Assembly: GCA_907163375.1 (NCBI GenBank)
Contig: CAJQUW010016881.1
Span: 248,001-312,000 of the forward strand
Direction: 5' to 3'
Source: Prostheceraeus crozeri
Lineage: Eukaryota > Platyhelminthes > Polycladida > Euryleptidae
DNA: 64,000 nucleotides
Part shown: positions 12,391-24,799 of the stretch, in pieces
Layout: each line of letters begins with the position of its first letter
Numbering within the stretch: position 1 is the stretch's first letter
Position numbers and translations under genes: made by a program
Notes under the pieces: model-generated
Databases searched by the model: none
The model's input: the letters and a program-made list of their open reading frames with translations, nothing else
What the model was told of the DNA's origin: nothing

Positions 12391-13116
12391 CGCTACCGAA
12401 TCTTTATCATGATACAAAATGTTATAATTATTTATATGTGTAGAAAATATTTTTCGATTGCTATCCGGCAGTTGTTCATGTACAAAAGAGTCTGTTGATA
12501 ATGAGATCAATTTGAAAATGGTTTGCAATGAGGAGATATGATGGCATAATGCAATGTACAGTATATATGAACAGGTTGTACTGGGTTGCATATCTTCACC
12601 GTTAGCAAAGACAAGGATTGACCTGACATGTTTCTAATTTAGTTGTGATAGACTACAGGTGTTGAAGAATTTACGAAAGTCTAAAGGCCTACTGAAATAT
12701 GTCGAACCGTTGGTTTCAAAAGTGCAATAGGCCAGAATGTAAATATACAAATAGGTCAGCACTTCAAACGAAGATAACTGAAACGATCGTATGTTTAGTA
12801 GCATAGGCCTACCAAATACCACACAGTGAGAAATACGAATTATATTCTGACAGATCGCAAATTTCGTAGGTGGCCTATAACTCCAATCCAAAATTGGCTC
12901 TCCAATTTTGAATTTCAACAGAATTTTTTAATTTTTTTTAATAATTTCTACTTAAGAACTTCTAGGATTGCGAAGGTGATAGTTGTTACTTACTTTTTGA
13001 AGTGCTAAAATGGCAACCATCAATCGTTAAGACAATATTTAGTTGACAACAAAATGTCGATGTCTAGTCATGAAATCTTTAAAAAATGATTCACCTTTAC
13101 TTAGTTTATAAAAAAA
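12391..13116. other. Intronic stretch, nothing recognised
   Basis: AT-rich intron sequence with short unrelated open frames only. Confidence 0.5.
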
Positions 13117-14505
13117 TAAAGCCACAAAATTCATTTTGATAGAATTAAAAACTAATTCTTGCACAATGCATTTCGTCCACTCTTATTCAAGCGCAAACAT
13201 GGACTGACTATAAAATACAAAAGCTGAAATCATATACTGCTACAGTAATAAATCTATAAACAAAGTTGACAGCATGCAAACCTATCACCTAGTAGACTTA
13301 AGAGATATGAACGAATAACCTAGATATTAGAAGAAGCAAAACAGAGACTAAAGCTACCAAAGTAAGTAAAGGGTGGAAATAAAATCTTTTTTGCGAACAT
13401 AAGTCGGGATTCTTGCGTAAAACAACGAGAGGCTTTGTAATTCCAAACGGGTGCTAGTTGTTGATGTGGATCGACTTGATGACACACCCAAACTTGCAAT
13501 CTATAGAAAACCAACATGGAGTGGTTTGTCCACAAACTTTCACAGCTTTGTACCGAAGCAATATAAACGGCTTGTTTAAGACGCTAACATACTAGGCACA
13601 TAGAATTTGTTCCTCTGTTACTTTGAAAGAAGAATTGTATTTCATCAAAAGAACTTCGATTAAACGGGTATCCTGAGTCATTTTTCGATAAGTTTTCAAT
13701 AAAAAAGTTGTCAGTGAGAGAAGATGTTTATGGACCTGAAAAGAAGAAAATATTCTGAAGACTTCCATTTATTGAAGACAAAAGTGTGTTGACTTTTAGA
13801 AATAACTTCAACAAAGCATTCAGTGTATTTCCTAGTGCTCGTATGCTAGTGATTTTCACTACTTGAAGGATTCCGATACGCTCTCTGAAGGATAGATTGC
13901 CGCTCTTCTCTACATCAAATGACAATTATCAATTTCATTGTACCTGTGGAAGCAAGTACGTTGGGAAGACGGTAAGATGTTTAAATAAAAGAGTTCAGAA
14001 CACCTTCCGAAGTGGTTAGCCAACCCTTCAAAGTGTCCACCATGGTCCACTGCAATTCCAGCTAGCAGTATCACAAGACGTTTGCAAGTCTGCAACAACG
14101 AGAGGCAAACTGCTTTGAACAACTTCAGCATTAAGTACCACATCAACAACAAGCACACATTAGGAATCACAGAGTCTCTCGTCATTTTGCGCGAGAATCC
14201 CGACTTATGTTCGCAAAAAAGATTTTATTTCCACCCTTTACTTACTTTGGTAGCTTTAGTCTCTGTTTTGCTTCTTCTAATATCTAGGTTATTTACTCAT
14301 TTGTTATTAGTTCATATCTCTTAAGTCTACTAGGTGATAGGTTTGCATGCTGTCAACTTTGTTCATAGATTTATTACTGTAGCAGTATATGATTTCAGCT
14401 TTTGTATTTTATAGTCAGTCCATGTTTGTACTTGAATAAGAGTGGACGAAATGCATTGTGCAAGAATTAGTTTTTAATTCTATCAAAGTGAATTTTGTAG
14501 CTTTG
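13117..14505 (+). mobile_element. Broken Penelope-like element with inverted terminal copy
   Basis: The plus strand from about 13468 carries degraded PLE coding sequence: YRKPTWSGLSTNFHSFVP (region after the RT core), a patch reading KLPFIEDKSVLTFRNNF, then a GIY-YIG-type endonuclease patch (CTCGSKYVGKT, RCLNKRVQ near 13930-14000). About 350 bases at the left (13117-13467) are the inverted complement of the 3' end (14135-14505). A 5'-truncated copy joined to an inverted 3' piece is the usual layout of inserted PLEs and is repeated at 39.3-42.3 kb. Several reading-frame breaks make this an old copy. It lies in the MARVEL intron, same strand. Confidence 0.75.
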
Positions 14506-14866
14506 TTTGTCTAGGCATGATTAAAGAAAATGCTGTCGTCATTGGAAATTGAAAAGTTATTTTCAATTCCCATTAATTTGACCTTCAGCTGGTCGAATCC
14601 AACGACTTTACAATCGCCAAAACAAAGTCGTAGAAGTCCAAGTCACATGGCTTAGTTTGAAATTAAGAAAAGCTCAAGAGTTTAATCCAATCAAATAACT
14701 GAATTGAACAAATTGGGGAAACTGAAGGTCTTCTAGTGTTGGATGTTCTTCCAGCCCCGCATCATTTGCATGGACGAACTTGTTCTTTCGTTTATCTCAT
14801 TGTGATTGCACACTCTGTCTGTTAACTTGAATAACGTGAAATTTATCGTTTTTTTTCTCTTTACAG
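14506..14866. other. Intron 3' end with polypyrimidine tract
   Basis: The last part of the MARVEL intron ends in a T-rich tract and TTTACAG at 14860-14866, a strong 3' splice site. Confidence 0.6.
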
Positions 14867-15139
14867 GAATTTGGATATTTAATTGTTATGGCAATTTTCT
14901 TCTTAATTGCTGGCATTGTTTGCGCTGCAAACTCGGCCTATGGTGGCGGTGCAATTGCAGCCTCTATCTTCAGTTTTGCGGCGCTGGTCGTGCATGCCGT
15001 TGAAATATTCCTATGCTTCAAAGTCTGGCGCACTGGAGGCGGATTCTATGTAGCGACATCAACTAATCGGGCTGCTGCAGCAACCACCACTACAACCACT
15101 TCTACTACCGTGAAAGAGGAATATCACACATCACCATGA
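14867..15139 (+). CDS. MARVEL-domain tetraspan protein, coding exon 2 (aa 110-199)
   Basis: The exon starts EFGYLIVMAIFFLIAGIV, which joins PWVLI from exon 1 in phase 0 to give TM3, the typical MARVEL W...EFGY stretch. TM4 follows (AIAASIFSFAALVVHAVEIF), then the basic FKVWR and a cytoplasmic tail rich in Ala and Thr, ending EEYHTSP. The tandem Thr runs in both termini are unusual but are seen on both sides of the fold. The stop is TGA at 15137-15139. Together with exon 1 this makes a complete 199-residue protein of normal CMTM/plasmolipin size. Confidence 0.85.
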   Translation, partial: EFGYLIVMAIFFLIAGIVCAANSAYGGGAIAASIFSFAALVVHAVEIFLCFKVWRTGGGFYVATSTNRAAAATTTTTTSTTVKEEYHTSP

Positions 15140-15930
15140 AATGAAAGTTAATCACTAGAAAGAAGTTGGAAGTTAAATTTGCATGACAACATCTGAAGGG
15201 TTGCAAATGTACAGATGATTTTATGTCAATAAGAGTGGAGCATAAGCATCAAAGAAAGTATCTGTATTTAGTATTGCCTACTGTTGTCGGTGATCTTGTG
15301 GTGCTGAAGAAAACATATCTGTCTTTACCTACAACTGTTATTAGGCCTGAACGTATTTGTAGGAGTCAAATTGTAAACAATTAACTTATGTAAGCTTATT
15401 ATTTTGTTAGTTATTTCTACCAAAATGTATCTATTTCGACGGAACATTTATGTGACTTTGATACCGTTTACATCTGTATAACATAGAGCATTTTTGTTGC
15501 TTATTGACGGAGTATTACGACAATCTATTTAAATGGCGAATCGTCGTGAATTCTTGGACGAAATTGTAAAATATTTTTCGATGTTGATCTTGAAATGCTG
15601 TTATCTACTGATTGTACATAGAAAACGAATATTATGCACAAAAGTTGCTATTACAAATATTTGATCATGTTATTGTCAGATTGCCATATAATTAGGAGTT
15701 CTAGTCACAATTTCCATGTTTTTCTTTGATTGAATCATAGTAACTCATTATTTACTAATTGACAAACATTCGACTTGTTATAAGGCCATCATGTCACTGC
15801 TTTTGAATGACACTCTAAAAATTATTTTTCTAAAAATGTTTTCTTTTTGTAAACAGAAATAGCGTTTAATATGCTTTATTGAATCTGTTACACTGTTCTT
15901 TAGACTATAATAAATTGCTTGTAACTATAC
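15140..15930 (+). other. 3' UTR of MARVEL gene
   Basis: About 790 AT-rich bases follow the stop. AATAAA at 15909-15914 is the best poly(A) signal. No conserved element was recognised. Confidence 0.5.
15909..15914 (+). terminator. Poly(A) signal AATAAA
   Basis: Canonical hexamer 770 bases after the MARVEL stop codon. Cleavage would be expected at about 15925-15940. Confidence 0.5.
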
Positions 15931-17639
15931 CAGATTTACTTCTACACTTGCATCGAGGAATCGGAATAATAGTCGAATTGATGTCGAAAGAGAAACACAT
16001 GCATCTGATCTGAGCAGCGCTTCCTTTGTCGAATCATTTCAGGACCGACACGATAATGGAATTCAAGGTTAATCGTTCGCTTGATGACTCGACATTTGCC
16101 TCCAGGGGTCATACATAACCTAGGCCTGCTTGAAGAAATGTTAATCAATATATCGCGCTGGAGCGCTATCACTACTAAAGGGACTATTCAATTTTGACAG
16201 TGAAATTCAACAGTTTTCAAGAGAAAACTGAAGAGAAAAGTATGACTGGAAATTAAAACCCGTGATGCAGTGAAACTTTCGGGACCATCTCTATTTGACC
16301 ATAGGTTGTCCACTTAACGTTTTACTATTTGAAAAATTACTCATGAGTTGAGGTCACGTGGATTGGTCAGAGCTGGAATATAGCACTGCATCAGGTGAAC
16401 GGTTTGTAATTGAGCGGTAGGTGTAATTTCCTATTAGAGAAGCTGCCTCAGTATGGAGATCGTGAGATGTGAAATAAGTTTGCATCAATCAAACTCCACA
16501 AGCATGATTGAAGTTACTTGCTTTTATTGCACTGATAGAACAAGAGCAAGTTTAAGTTATCAATTTTTAATCAATCCACGCATTTCAAATATGCTGACTA
16601 TGAGAATTCAACGCCCTAGGCCTTCATGTTTTGCAAGCTATGAGAAAGCATCATTCAACAAATAAATCATATTGTTTGCCATTTTTCTCATTGAAAAGGC
16701 TGCTAAAGCATAGCCTGTAAACTTATCTAGAGAATTGGAGACCAAGGGAGCTTAAGTGATGATGTAGGTATAGGGTGCCAATTGGAATGAGAACAATTTA
16801 GCACCAAAAATCAGGATATTTGCGATGGTAGTTTTAGAGGGAGAAAATTATCATATTTCGATGAGTCACACATAAAGTTTATAACAGGATTTGCGCTGCG
16901 TGTTTTCTTATAAGTCTTAATTAAGTCTCAGTTTTCTTTTCTTGCGATAACAGTAGGGCCAACGATGAAGCGGTGGCGCGTGCTCAAGGATTGAGCGCAA
17001 AGAAGGGTTGGTCTGAGCAGTATAGCCTAATAGTTATCTGTTTGAATTAGAAAAAGTGCCTACACAACCATGAAAAATACAATCACGGAGACTATGCCAT
17101 AATGTGTGTTCATCCCGAGCTTTAATTGTCAATCTATTTCATGACATTAATGGGAACAACAACTTAGATTGGCAAATGGACTCAAAAAATATCAGCGAAA
17201 CGGAACAGGGACGAAATATCTCACCTCGCGTGCGGGAGAGGTAAAAACGGGCATGATGCTGGTGAAAGGTGACTACTGTGCATCATTCTAATCTACAACT
17301 GAGACGAATGCACCCTCTTCGTGGGTGGGAATGGATTCTGAGTTCGAGAGGATGTGCGCTCTGATTAAGCTATCCGCCAATGAGTATATTACCCGACTTG
17401 ACACACATAGTGAAGCAGAAAAAATCATCCCAACGTTTGAGCATGGTTGAAGTCGATCAACAAGTAACAAACCAGAAACGGTGCGGTAAGCAAAGCTTTA
17501 TGAAAAAATAATAGGCCTATGAAAATATGAATAAAAGCATTTATAAGCGTAGAATAATTTCTCCAAACACCTGTCTCACTTGCTTAGCATCTTGAAAGTA
17601 GCCCAATTAGATCAGACAAAGAACCTAATGATGTACAAC
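15931..17639. other. Intergenic, nothing recognised
   Basis: Region between the convergent genes. Only short unrelated open frames were seen. Confidence 0.5.
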
Positions 17640-17875
17640 ATTCATTTTCAGACTGTCAAGTGATCGAATCATTTGCCTAGTATGGAATCGCATCCCTCGA
17701 GATATTCGAAATGCAGACAATTTCTTGACCTTCAAGCGTTGCTGGAGGAATTGATTCTGATAAACAAAGTTAATTTCTATTGATTTTTCTTGTGACTTGC
17801 ATTTTTGCATACGCTGCGTGCTGTGAACCTCCTTGGGTACAGCGCTGTATAAATACAGCCAAATAAAATACTTAA
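17640..17875 (+). pseudogene. LINE 3' end (RT C-terminal tail)
   Basis: The plus strand reads RIICLVWNRIPRDIRNADNF then LTFKRCW, matching the terminal RxxxVWNxLP...FKxxL motif of CR1/L2/Jockey-type ORF2 proteins. A 3' tail follows with GTACAGCGCTGTATAAATAC and an ATAAAATA end, typical for these LINEs. The piece is 5' truncated and has no function. Confidence 0.65.
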
Positions 17876-20281
17876 GTGTCACACGGAAAAATGTTCAAAA
17901 AAGGTACAGTGCCGGTGCTCAGTTTTGCAATTCAATCTCGTATAATTAAAGTGCAAATTACGGTTGAAGGCCAAGATCGCTAAAAAATTGTGCTTTTTAT
18001 CGTTAAACATTAAGTTTTCATAAAGCTCCTGACGACTTTCCAATAAGACGTAGGCTATCATGAATCACTTTTGACAAGAGGGAACTCATGCCAAGTTTAT
18101 TAAGAGCAATTTTTAGGGATTCTGGTTAATATCGTCTCCATGATTCAAGCTAGGAAAATGACCTTCCCAGATAATTACTACTGTGGTTGACAGAGAGAAC
18201 GAGACATTCGTTTCCAGCTAAATCAATATATTTAGGCACACATAAGAAAGTGATACTCGCCTGAAGTGATCATGTTTCATTCACGATTCTTCAACAGAAA
18301 TTCTTTACAAAGATACAAAAAGAAATTGCCAACAAAATCTGATAATACGACAGAAATCAATCACAATACACATAATTATACAAATGAAAACAATTGACAC
18401 AAACAATTTTAAGTGGTTTAACTAGTTCAAAAATCGTAAAAGAAACATGCATATTTTCTCAGAATTTTCATTAACTATCCCAAATTATCACTTCTTTACA
18501 CGATGAAAAGATTCACCAATAATTCTTTTGAAGATATGTTTTGTTAATACGAAAAGTCCTAATGGCCTTCCTGTTCCATGCTACCCATACATGATCAATG
18601 AGCATGTACATTTCATATTCCACAATTCCAAGAAGTGGAGTGAGATAGATAAAAGCAGAGTTGTTCCTATTCTGAACCAGTTTCCAACTGCATTTCAAAC
18701 GAATTCACGAGGTTACAAATGATGAATTTATTCAAGGAAGAAGAAAAACCGCTTTAAATGTGGATATGATGACGTCATGCAGTCCATACGAGTCTAATGA
18801 AATAGATTCGATCGGCTGCTCTCAATGTGGAAGGTTGGATACCTCTCCGGCTGTGTTATCTATGCATGCAGGTCGTGGGCTATTTTGCCATCTTGAATAC
18901 CTATGAATCTATCTGTCTCTACAAGCTACGCATAACATGTAGGCTGCATACACCGGAGATACAACGTGAAAATGATTAGAATTCTTGAATGTTTTGGACT
19001 AAAATGATCATCTAAAAGGCTGAGTTTTCAGATCAAAAATCTACGACCTCCTTGTCAGAATATAACACTAACATGGATTTTTGAAGGCAACGATGTAGGA
19101 CATGTGAGGGCGCCTAAGTTCCTGAAAATGTCCTACATTGTTGCCCGAAAAAAGCTATGTTAATACTAATGTACGTAATTGAAATGGATTAGGCAGCAAT
19201 GCTATGTATACATGTACATATACATGCCAACTGAGATTTCTTAAATATCGTTCACATGCATAGATGCAGGAATCATCATTACGGGATTCATTGTTGCCTT
19301 CTTTTTTTCCATATTCTATCATAGCTAAATTACACAATATTGGTCATACTCGTATCATCAAGAGACAAAGATTACATCAAAAATGCAAGAAATATTCTCA
19401 AGAAGATCAGAAAATAACTCAACAAGATGAGCAATTAATTCCAATTTATACATTAGTGGTATCATTATTTTTGTCTCATGTGTGATCAGGACGCAGATTT
19501 GTGACTTAATCAACATTGTCTTCTTTTCATGATTTTATCTTCTTGTGTGTAAATTACGATGCATTATGATCAGCCACAACTGTATATATTTGAAAAAATG
19601 GCTACTATAATTATTGTGTCAGTCAATCTTTTTCTTGCGTTGTAATTGGCTTTTGAGAATGGACGCTTTTTTTAATCAGCGCTTCTTTGAATGGAATTAT
19701 CACAGTGTGTCAGATCAATCACGCTCAAAATTTTCGATTTCAGGTTCAAACGTCTTCAAATTACCAAGATTTCGAGTTCATTGTAGGATATGAAGAAATA
19801 GGATTTACCTTCATTTTACAATGAATTTTCCGCTTTCACATTGAGTATTCCTTGTGAATATTTAGAGAATTACCGAACAGAGGTAATCCACAGTTCCAAA
19901 GATGTTAAGCGACTAATTCTCGGCTATTTGACGCTATCATCTAGAAATAAAGCAGTCTTTCACTGTCGAGTAGATTCATCAACGTTTTCATTCATCATTC
20001 GTTTAACGTGGAGTTGAAAACTTATTTCAGACATTAAAATGGGGACATTTCCCTTTCAATTTTTAGAGATCTCTATAAAAATCTTTGGAAAGTTCCAGTT
20101 GAATGAGAAATAAAAAGACTAATTGTTTCTTCAAAGACTGAAGAACATTGGTTAACAGTCCAAGATTCGGATCTCACTGAACAAGACTGACAGCTGCATC
20201 TTGACAACGTTCTTCAATGACTTCTCGCAGGGGGAGTCTCCAGAATCATAGGCGCGTCAATGAGCATCATTCTGTAGGTCC
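17876..20281. other. Intergenic, mostly unrecognised
   Basis: Between the LINE tail and the ZDHHC stop codon. It should include the ZDHHC 3' UTR (minus strand). No close AATAAA complement was found just below 20282; TTTATT at about 18727 is one candidate. A small MITE is listed separately. Confidence 0.4.
19069..19162. mobile_element. 94-bp palindromic MITE
   Basis: Near-complementary arms of about 35 bases start TAACATGGATTTTTG and carry CAACGATGTAGGACAT; the right arm is the complement with a few changes. The spacer is about 24 bases. TA at the borders suggests a Tc1/mariner-type MITE. A stable hairpin is possible. Confidence 0.5.
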
Positions 20282-20458
20282 TTAGACAGCGTAATACGGA
20301 GAGTAAATGAACGTGTCATTATGTCGAGGCAGAGAAGAAGGACGGGACAGGGGAGAAAACCATCGCCAAGAAAAAGGATGTCCAAACACAGCCTCCATCC
20401 CCAACCAACGAGACTTTCGCTCCCATGACTGTTGCTCCTTCTTCAGACTTTCAATTCC
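20282..20458 (-). CDS. ZDHHC3/7: ZDHHC3/7-like, last coding exon
   Basis: The exon is entered at a CTTTTTTCAG acceptor (AG at 20459-20460) and encodes 58 residues starting GIESLKKEQQSWERKSRW. With the preceding exon it makes DETGIE, the TTxE-like motif of the family, followed by GMEAVFGHPFSWRWFSP, which fits the conserved C-terminal (PaCCT) segment with VFG. The end is IYSPYYAV-stop; a hydrophobic C-terminal Val resembles the PDZ-ligand ends of ZDHHC3/7. The stop TAA is at 20282-20284. Confidence comes from residue-by-residue similarity to ZDHHC7 (SEKPTWERRLRW, GMKSVFG) known from memory. Confidence 0.88.
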   Translation of the reverse strand, partial: GIESLKKEQQSWERKSRWLGMEAVFGHPFSWRWFSPLSRPSSLPRHNDTFIYSPYYAV

Positions 20459-20639
20459 CTGAAAAAAGAAATTGTAACTATTAAGAAACACACAATATGC
20501 GCAGCATTTGTGAAACACAATTCCTGGATATGAACTAAGCTCATTCATTTCTAGAAATAAGTCTGCCGTTGATGATAAACTATATAAAAAGCAAGCCACA
20601 ATGGGATGGCATATTTGACTCTTAGTGGCATCTCTCACA

Positions 20640-21020
20640 ACAATTTAAAAAAGGGCACTGTCGTTTGTCCGAAACGTAGCATTTGTTTTATTGAAAATAA
20701 ATCGAAATAAGAGAAAACTCCGGTTATCTGTGGCCAAGCTTGTTTTCTAAGCAGAATACACCAAGAATGTGAAGTACATCAACGGGACATGCGTTATAAA
20801 GGAAGTTAGCATTAATCATTAAGAGACAATAAAGTCTCAACAAGATGCGTATTTTTCATATCTATGACTTTATTGTCTCTTAATGATTAATGCTAACTTC
20901 CTTTATAACGCATGTCCCGTTGATGTACTTTACATTATTGGTATATTCTGCTTAGAGAAGAAGCGTGGCCACAGATAACCGAAGTTTTCTCTTATTTCGA
21001 TTTATTTTCAGTATTGCACC
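20640..21020. repeat. PLE-like inverted repeat with hammerhead-like remnant
   Basis: Two arms of about 150 bases (about 20688-20838 and 20866-21016) are nearly complementary, with a spacer of about 28 bases. Left of the left arm lies GTTTGTCCGAAACGTAGC, which resembles the GAAAC side of hammerhead cores in PLE pLTRs; the CTGANGA side is eroded. Head-to-head pLTR copies are common in PLE insertions. There is no coding content. It sits in the last ZDHHC intron, about 180 bases from the last exon. Confidence 0.5.
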
Positions 21021-22822
21021 AATCAAAGGAATACTTGTTTTATTATTTTTCTTTGACTTCGCTGCAAGTATTACCATAAGTGGTCTAATAAGTGCATCTA
21101 ATTAGTGCAAAAGCACGATATTTTCCCATTATTATGATGATAAAGAAATGGCTCTTGTGCAATCTTATGAACGGTGAAAATCTGCATGCATGCGCAATTG
21201 CCAGTACCACAAACAGACGAGCACCTAATTTCTTTAAACAAGATAGAGCCGCTTTTAATTGCATTACAGCCACAATATTGATGCATCTTTTATTCAAGGG
21301 AATCTCTTATTATTGCTTCTTTGTTTTGTTGATTATGCATCAACGTGTAGATCATAACTTCTGATTTTTTTAATAAAGACTTCGTATTGCTCTTGTAGAA
21401 TTCAAGTGATATGTGAAACAAAAGGAAACACATGTCAGAACTGTGGATTTGCTTGTCTGCATACTCGCATTGTACAATATAAAATTTGCAAGCCTACGTC
21501 TTCATAAATATAATTTAGGGGATATTTTTGATGTGTGTCACTCATTCAAGGCAGTCTTTATACAAAGAAATGCTTTGCCCACGTTTCACTTGACACTGCT
21601 GCTGCGTTCGAGGAAGCACACTTAGCAGGGCTCCAACCATTTATCTCAAAGTTACTCCGAGTACAACTGCGCAAAAAACGAGCGGTGCTGTGTCTCGTCT
21701 TTTGGTGCAATTCAATATTTGATTGACCTGTTGAAGCCAAGCGACGAAATTTAGGTATGGAAGACCTTTCAACCTTCCTTACGTCAACTGCAGTTGCGAA
21801 ATGCTTCCTCCAGACCATAGAAATCGACAACAATAAAACCTCTAGAACGGAGGTTCAGCTTCATGCAATACACAATAGTGGCACATAAATCGCACGCATT
21901 TTCACTTAGATACACTTGTCAACGGCTGTATCATTGGGTCAGAATCAGTCACATGTGTAAATCAAAGCTTTTCATTGGTCATTCATGCCCCAACTTAGTT
22001 CCCCCGGCGGTGCTACGACCTTGAGTCGATTTCCATTCTAGTCAACTTCAGTTAAACAATCTATTTCTATGCTCCAGACCAAATGATGCTTGCTGCTGCC
22101 TCTTGTAACCCGTTATGCAACCCTATCCGCCATCTTCTTTTCGAAAATGTGAGTTTCAGATTCAATCTCACTGGCTACGTCGGATGACAAGTTGACATCT
22201 CATGCATGCAGTGTATACCAATCATCTGCCAATCTTGCTGTTTTTAACCGCTCAACAGTAAATTTGAGGAGAGCGCACACCTCTTGAAGTGACATTTGCG
22301 TGATCGACCTGCCTTTGGGATTTCATTTTTAGATACATAATTACATAAAGATTTGTGTGTCAGAAATGGAGTAGGTTTTGAAATGAGAAATACTTTCGAA
22401 TTAGGGAATACAATGCTAAACATTTCCTGTGAGATCCCGAAATTCTGAGGTCACAGGAATTTGGATATTTTGGCCTAAATTAATATATCATGAATTCGAA
22501 TTATTTGAATATTATGAATTCCAAGTTTTGTGACTGAAAAATCTGATTTATTTCATCATCAGAAAATGCATCGGTTATTTAATGATATAACCGAGATTCC
22601 CATGAAGCTTCATTTTCATGATGCAAGTCCGGAGGGGAAGATATGAAATAGAATAAATGCAAATTATAAGTCCTGAATAGCTAATATCATAGAATTGAAA
22701 AATGTTCTCAGAACTGGATTACTCACATTGCATGCTAAGAATCTTTTTTCTTCCTATTTGCTGAGAGTCAAATATAAAAGTCAGAATACGCGTGTCCCGT
22801 TTTTATCGGCATTAATAAGTCC
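21021..22822. other. ZDHHC intron, nothing recognised
   Basis: Intronic sequence with short open frames on both strands that overlap one another and match nothing known. Confidence 0.5.
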
Positions 22823-23158
22823 TTGTCACTCAAGCTACAGAGAGTGGATAATCGCGCCCATCGATTGATCTACAACATATTTTATGGCAATGACAACACT
22901 CGCGGCTGCTCATGTGGTAGAGATTCTCTTTTTATCCGAAGGCACCAGATCAGCTCAAGGCTTTTCCACAGAATAAAGTGTCTTCAAGGTCACAACTTTC
23001 ACAACCGAGTTCCAAGGTTGTCGAGATTTGAAAATAGATTCCTTTTGAGTCTTCCCGAACTGACCGGAGATCCAAGTCCTTCTTCCCTTACATGGCTCAA
23101 TATGCTAATCGACTGGGTGATGCGAACTGACTTTGTCCGCGATCTTCGTAAGGTGTGA
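22823..23158 (+). pseudogene. LINE ORF2 C-terminal fragment
   Basis: An open stretch reads LQRVDNRAHRLIYNIFYGND, then RRHQISSRLFHRIK and HNRVPRLSRFENRF. The order (KVQNRAxRxI, SLxxRR, FxKI, H.LH) is that of the region after RT in Jockey/CR1-like LINE proteins. It lacks RT and endonuclease, so it is a 5'-truncated relic. It is antisense to the ZDHHC gene. Confidence 0.55.
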
Positions 23159-24799
23159 TGATATGCATGTATGCTAGTCGACTTTTATCTTTTATCTTTC
23201 AATGCTTTGATATTTACTTCAGTGATCACTTTCACTACCGCCTACTTCCCATGACTATACATTGTCTCTTCATTGCAAATTGTGTGTGGCATGTACATGA
23301 TTGTAAAAATGATTTCCATTTTCCAAGAATATATACAATTATTATTATTAGAATGAATTGACTATATGAAACAATGCAGTAAAATGTCAATTTGGTCGAG
23401 ATTCAGACACTTGAGAACCGGAACAAGCTGGAATGGGTGCACCACGCAGTGAGATGCTGCAGTGAAGTGTAAGCGATCTCCGCTAGTCCGGTCGAGTTTG
23501 ATCCACGACTATTCTCTTCAAGGAAACAGATTCGTGAAGTCTTCTAGAATGACAATGACTTTGTAACACCTCAATAACAGTGACTTTTGAGATGAAAAAT
23601 GATAGAATCTTAAGATAATGATAGCCAAGACATAACAGCACTAATACAGCTCTATTAGAGAAGCTGAACACAGGCTGAGTGTGTTGGAAAGATAGTCATG
23701 TGTGCACACGCTAATGCCTGCAATGCAAAAAGTTATTCATTCAACTGAATGAAATCCACTTGTGACGCCGATTCGACTCACTATTTGAAAGTCTTCACAG
23801 ATTAAGTAAACTCGCTGTTTTATGTCCGCAATCGTCATAACAGACTTGTTTGAACTGTGATAATAAACGATAATTGTATCCGCCTCGATTTCTTCAAATA
23901 AAGCTGTGTGATATTTTACACGACGATCTGTCATTCGAAAATTCAACATGCAACAAGGGATTGGCGAGGACATATTTATCTACAGCTTCACACGTCCAGC
24001 TACAGCCCGTGAAACGCGCATTCCTTCATGTTTGATCTATCCTTGAATTAGTTCAGAGTTGTTTTTGTCAGACTTTTCATCTAAATGCAATTAATTTTAC
24101 AGATAAATGCTGGTAAAGTTGCCCTTCGTGAGTTTAGAAGTTAGAAGATTGAGAAACAAACGTTCTATTTTCAGAATCATGACTGAAATTCGCAAATTTG
24201 CAGTCCACGACGCTTTCATTTTCTAAGGACATTCCAATATTAATCTTGACTTGAACTTTCTAATTCCGTTTGCGAAACGTTCACATTGTAGAAAGTGCTG
24301 CTGAGTGCAAATTCTGTTAATATGTTGAAGCGTCGCATAATACATTGACTCATACAAGTATAATACACAAATCAAATGACATTAAAGGGAAAATTCCGAA
24401 TATGAAGCCATGAAATGTTTGTAGGTAAAAGACACATGTTCTTGATATTCTAAAAGCTACGAAATTTGTGGCTACAAAGACTATTTGTGTAAATTGTATG
24501 AATCGTTAAGACAGCCATCGCTTGTTAATTATGAGAACGAAAAAAATATAATATTCTTTTTCACAAAAACTAGCTCGTAATAAGTTCATCAGAGTTAGAG
24601 TTAAAATGGTTGACAAGAAAGACGAAAAATTGACAGCTTCAGTTTATTAATGACAAGTAGAGAAAACTACCACGAACTGAGGAACGTTGACAATTCCATG
24701 AGAAATTATACTGTGATTGGCCGGCATCTCCGCAAGAGCTGTTGCTTGCTGAGGAGATATTTTACTTAGAAGATGATTATCTATTGTTGTGAAAATCAA
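23159..24799. other. ZDHHC intron, nothing recognised
   Basis: No family resemblance, array or inverted repeat was seen in this part of the intron. Confidence 0.45.

Larger units (their letters stand above)
2799..15930 (+). other. Transcription unit of MARVEL-domain gene
   Basis: Two coding exons (2822-3148 and 14867-15139) are joined by GT-AG borders across an 11,718-base intron. A 3' splice site (TGTTACAG ending at 2798, with ACTAAC branch-like sequence at 2781) lies 23 bases before the start codon, so at least one non-coding 5' exon is likely upstream. The 3' UTR runs from 15140 to about 15930, with an AATAAA at 15909-15914. The predicted product is 199 aa. The intron contains only transposon remains and unrecognised sequence. 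The neighbouring ZDHHC gene converges on this one from the right. Confidence 0.8.

Noticed and set aside
21558-21833. Pair of overlapping open frames on both strands
   Set aside because: No motif on either strand and no repeat structure; treated as chance.
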